Below, one piece after another: positions 42,132-43,833 of a stretch of DNA of 43,833 bases. How positions within the stretch are numbered: position 1 is the stretch's first letter; every line of letters starts with the position of its first letter. A program made the translations under genes and the position numbers. The notes under the pieces were generated by a model. The model saw nothing but the letters and a program-made list of their open reading frames with translations, did no database searches and had not been told where the DNA came from. Origin of the DNA: Defluviitaleaceae bacterium (GTDB lineage: Bacteria; Bacillota; Clostridia; Lachnospirales; WQUN01); the NCBI GenBank assembly GCA_009786535.1, contig WQRX01000029.1, positions 1 through 43,833 of the forward strand. The letters run 5' to 3'.

Positions 42132-42446
42132 ATGCCGCCAATCATTGACACGCCCCTAATCGAAAATGTGATTAGGACCGCGTCTAAGGACGCGGCAATA
42201 ACCTCCGTGTACCTTTTTGGCAGCTACGCCCGCGGCGAGGCAACCGAAAAAAGCGATATAGACATTGCCGTCATTTGCACCTGCGCCGCAAACGTAGACC
42301 GCGCCGCCCTTAACGCCGCCGTAAAATGGAGTGACGACCATGTTTCCTTCACCTATGTTTTGGCAGAAGACTTTGCCACCGACGACCATCCTTTGCATGT
42401 TTCGTCTTCAATAAAAAAGGAGGGCATACCCCTATGGCAGAAGTAG
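42132..42446 (+). CDS. MNT-type nucleotidyltransferase (antitoxin-like)
   Basis: 104 residues starting three bases after the HtrA stop, with GAGG upstream. The minimal nucleotidyltransferase motif is clear: LFGSYARGEATEKSDIDIAV, with Gly30-Ser31 and metal-binding Asp42 and Asp44. Family knowledge: such MNT proteins pair with HEPN proteins; in characterised pairs the MNT enzyme adds adenylates to the HEPN toxin and neutralises it. The next gene is a HEPN protein overlapping by 13 bases, supporting that role. Whether this pair is a toxin-antitoxin system is inferred from family and layout. Confidence 0.88.
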   Translation: MPPIIDTPLIENVIRTASKDAAITSVYLFGSYARGEATEKSDIDIAVICTCAANVDRAALNAAVKWSDDHVSFTYVLAEDFATDDHPLHVSSSIKKEGIPLWQK

Positions 42447-42841
42447 GCACCTACCTGTACATAGCCCAGAAAGACCTGCGCCGCGCCGAACTCATGCACG
42501 GCGAAAGGGATTACTGCGCCAGCGGTCGCTTTTCCGAGCAGGCCGTAGAAAAAGCATTCAAATCCTTCATAGAGCAAAAGGGAAAAGCCGATGACTACAA
42601 GCTGATGGCGCTGCATAAGCCGTGGCGGCTATACGACCGCTGCAATGCCCTCGGCTTCCCCGAGCTCACCGAGGAAGAAGAACGCACCCTACATAAACTC
42701 CCCGACTACTATTACGATACCAACTACCCGGGCAATGCTTATTTTGAATTGACGCAAGCACAATCGCAAGAAGCGCTGGACATGGCAAGGACGGTAGTTG
42801 GGCTGGTTGAAGAGGGGTTGGGGGTAGAGTCGAAAGATTAA
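42434..42841 (+). CDS. HEPN-domain protein (toxin-like partner of the MNT protein)
   Basis: 135 residues; AAGGAGG lies before the ATG inside the 3' end of the MNT gene. The helical HEPN pattern is visible: YLYIAQKDLRRAEL, then DYCASGRFSEQAVEKAFKSFIEQKG and LHKPWRLYDRC. The R-x4-6-H ribonuclease motif of proven HEPN toxins is not clear here, so it may be a non-catalytic or differently acting member. It is the last ordinary gene before the second mobile-element-like segment. Confidence 0.85.
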   Translation: MAEVGTYLYIAQKDLRRAELMHGERDYCASGRFSEQAVEKAFKSFIEQKGKADDYKLMALHKPWRLYDRCNALGFPELTEEEERTLHKLPDYYYDTNYPGNAYFELTQAQSQEALDMARTVVGLVEEGLGVESKD

Positions 42842-42957
42842 ATGCTCAAGGGCTTCCGTTATGAATGTTTTACGCACTCAAAAAAAGTAATGAGGAAACA
42901 GACCTAGTATACCCCAAAAATGAACAACTGCACAGCGTAATCAACAACGCAAACGCC

Positions 42958-42990
42958 AAGCCGAGAGCCTAAAAACTTTCGGCTTTTTTC
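42958..42990 (+). terminator. Terminator, first copy of a repeated type
   Basis: AAGCCGA pairs with TCGGCTT around a GAGCCTAAAAACT-type loop, followed by T. A near-identical hairpin occurs at 43334-43367. It ends transcription before the 97-codon gene at 43016. Confidence 0.88.
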
Positions 42991-43015
42991 ATTCCCCAAA
43001 AAAGGAGCGGCAACC

Positions 43016-43309
43016 ATGAGCATAAAAGACCAGTTGCAACAACCGAGCCAACGCAAGCCCATCACAGGACACGGCTACATGGACGTTATGCGTTTCGCCA
43101 AAGACACACGGCACATGATTGTCTTTGACGTACTCACATGGAATAGTCCCGTAGGCGGCAAGGGTGAGCGTGTCCGAATATTCCTATCCGACGAGGGCTA
43201 CAGCCAATCGCAAGAATCCGAGGGGCGCGGGGATATAAAAATCATACGCCGCGCCCGCGTTCGCAACGGCGATATATTGTACAGCGCACCCGAACACGAA
43301 GAACACTAA
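43016..43309 (+). CDS. Small uncharacterised protein of a mobile element
   Basis: 97 residues with AAAAAAGGAGCGG before the ATG. Polar and charged, no membrane segment, no motif I recognise; there is a run reading DVMRFAKDTRHMIVFDVLTW, suggesting a compact alpha/beta fold. It sits between two near-identical terminators and before a replication-initiator-like gene, an organisation common in conjugative elements of Firmicutes. Function unknown. Confidence 0.75.
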   Translation: MSIKDQLQQPSQRKPITGHGYMDVMRFAKDTRHMIVFDVLTWNSPVGGKGERVRIFLSDEGYSQSQESEGRGDIKIIRRARVRNGDILYSAPEHEEH

Positions 43310-43333
43310 CACAAAATAATAGCGTTACCGAGT

Positions 43334-43367
43334 AAGCCGAGAGCCTAAAAACTCACGGCTTTTTTTG
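43334..43367 (+). terminator. Terminator, second copy of a repeated type
   Basis: AAGCCG and CGGCTT flank a loop almost the same as the one at 42958-42990 (GAGAGCCTAAAAACT shared), followed by seven T. Confidence 0.88.
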
Positions 43368-43397
43368 TTGCCACGGAGCGCAGAAAGGGGCTTTATT

Positions 43398-43833
43398 ATG
43401 GCAGTATTCCGCATAGACAAAACTAAGAATTACACGGTTATGAGTAACCACCACTTGCGTAACCCGTCACTATCCCTAAAAGCCAAAGGGTTATTATCCC
43501 AAATTCTTAGCCTACCGCCGGAATGGGATTATACCCTCAAAGGCTTATCGCACATCAACCGTGAGAACGTGGACGCAATACGCACGGCAATACAGGAATT
43601 AGAACGTGCGGGGTACGTCACCCGTTCGCGGGAGCGAAAGGAAAACGGGCAACTCGGCGGCGCGGAGTACATCATACACGAACAACCGCCGCAGGGCTTC
43701 ACGCCGAATAATCCCCCGCCTACGTCTGAATTGCCTACATTGGACGCGCCTATATTGGAAAATCCAACACAGGCAAATCCTACATTGGAAAATCCGACGC
43801 AATTAAATAAAGATAAAGCAACCACGGAAAAAT
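43398..43833 (+). CDS. Winged-helix replication-initiator-like protein (truncated by window end)
   Basis: The ATG at 43398 follows GAAAGGGG and the frame is open to the window end (145 residues visible). The N-terminus FRIDKTKNYTVMSNHHLRNPSLSLKAKGLLS (core LSLKAKGLLS), WDYTLKGLS and AIQELERAGYVTRSR form a winged helix as in RepA-N/DnaD-like initiators of plasmids, phages and conjugative elements. After it comes a low-complexity linker of repeated NPTLENPTQ-type units, also typical of such proteins. It probably starts replication of an element that continues to the right. The repeated linker units vary in number between relatives, so their count has little meaning. Confidence 0.82.
   Translation, partial: MAVFRIDKTKNYTVMSNHHLRNPSLSLKAKGLLSQILSLPPEWDYTLKGLSHINRENVDAIRTAIQELERAGYVTRSRERKENGQLGGAEYIIHEQPPQGFTPNNPPPTSELPTLDAPILENPTQANPTLENPTQLNKDKATTEK

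Noticed and set aside
42842..42907. Short ORF (21 codons) right after the HEPN gene
   Set aside because: Only adjacency supports it; there is no ribosome site and no recognisable pattern.

Overview
The window looks like chromosome from an endospore-forming Firmicute of the class Clostridia. Evidence: a Gpr spore protease, TmcAL (YlbM family), an S-layer homology protein, AGGAGG-type ribosome binding sites throughout, low-GC-type sigma-A promoters and tRNAs without an encoded CCA. Base composition is moderate, with one clearly AT-rich insertion (about 25.2-25.9 kb). I cannot name genus or species from sequence alone.

Layout. (1) 1-3.5 kb is the end of a mobile island: a truncated gene, an XRE-TPR regulator, a PIN-toxin/antitoxin pair and a tyrosine integrase reading away from a tRNA gene. 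(2) 3.5-3.9 kb is a leftward tRNA operon (Phe, Gly-TCC, Gly-GCC) with a near-perfect promoter and terminator; tRNA-Gly is the likely attachment site. (3) 3.9-8.9 kb holds tmcAL and a rightward cheR-cheA-cheW cluster. (4) 8.9-15.4 kb holds a B12-type radical SAM protein with its DUF2344 partner, a convergent ROK-like protein, a small conserved Clostridial protein that seems to start at AUA, and an ABC exporter. (5) 15.5-15.9 kb is a tRNA-Pro/tRNA-Arg operon. (6) 15.9-21.4 kb holds a Sel1-repeat membrane protein, an SLH protein, an aldo/keto reductase and gpr. (7) 21.4-31 kb is an envelope-stress and signalling zone: an ECF sigma/zinc-finger anti-sigma/paralogue operon divergent from an HtrA protease, an AT-rich CPBP protease, then a second ECF sigma gene leading a membrane protein, an ABC ATPase and two tandem-duplicated permeases, with a HAAS-like protein diverging. 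(8) 31.1-34.4 kb holds a large iron-sulfur flavoprotein oxidoreductase, convergent with an XRE-TPR regulator whose reading frame is cut by one in-frame TAA and which is followed by a coupled 29-residue ORF. (9) 34.6-42.1 kb holds a PAS-containing chemoreceptor, a GNAT-DUF6273 fusion, a PrsA-like lipoprotein, and a third ECF sigma gene with a membrane partner and a second HtrA. (10) 42.1-43.8 kb holds an MNT/HEPN pair and the start of a second mobile-element-like segment: two genes separated by near-identical terminators, the last one a replication-initiator-like protein cut by the window end.

How it works together. CheR, CheA and CheW with the 34.7 kb chemoreceptor form part of a chemotaxis pathway; no cheY, cheB or flagellar gene is in view. 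Two ECF sigma modules sit beside HtrA proteases and a third leads an ABC exporter, which suggests envelope surveillance.

The most novel-looking item is the 33.0-34.4 kb locus. A DNA-binding domain, a TPR domain and a tiny overlapping peptide ORF are arranged like an RRNPP (Rap/NprR/PlcR/Rgg type) peptide-sensing system, with a nonsense codon exactly between DNA-binding and TPR parts.
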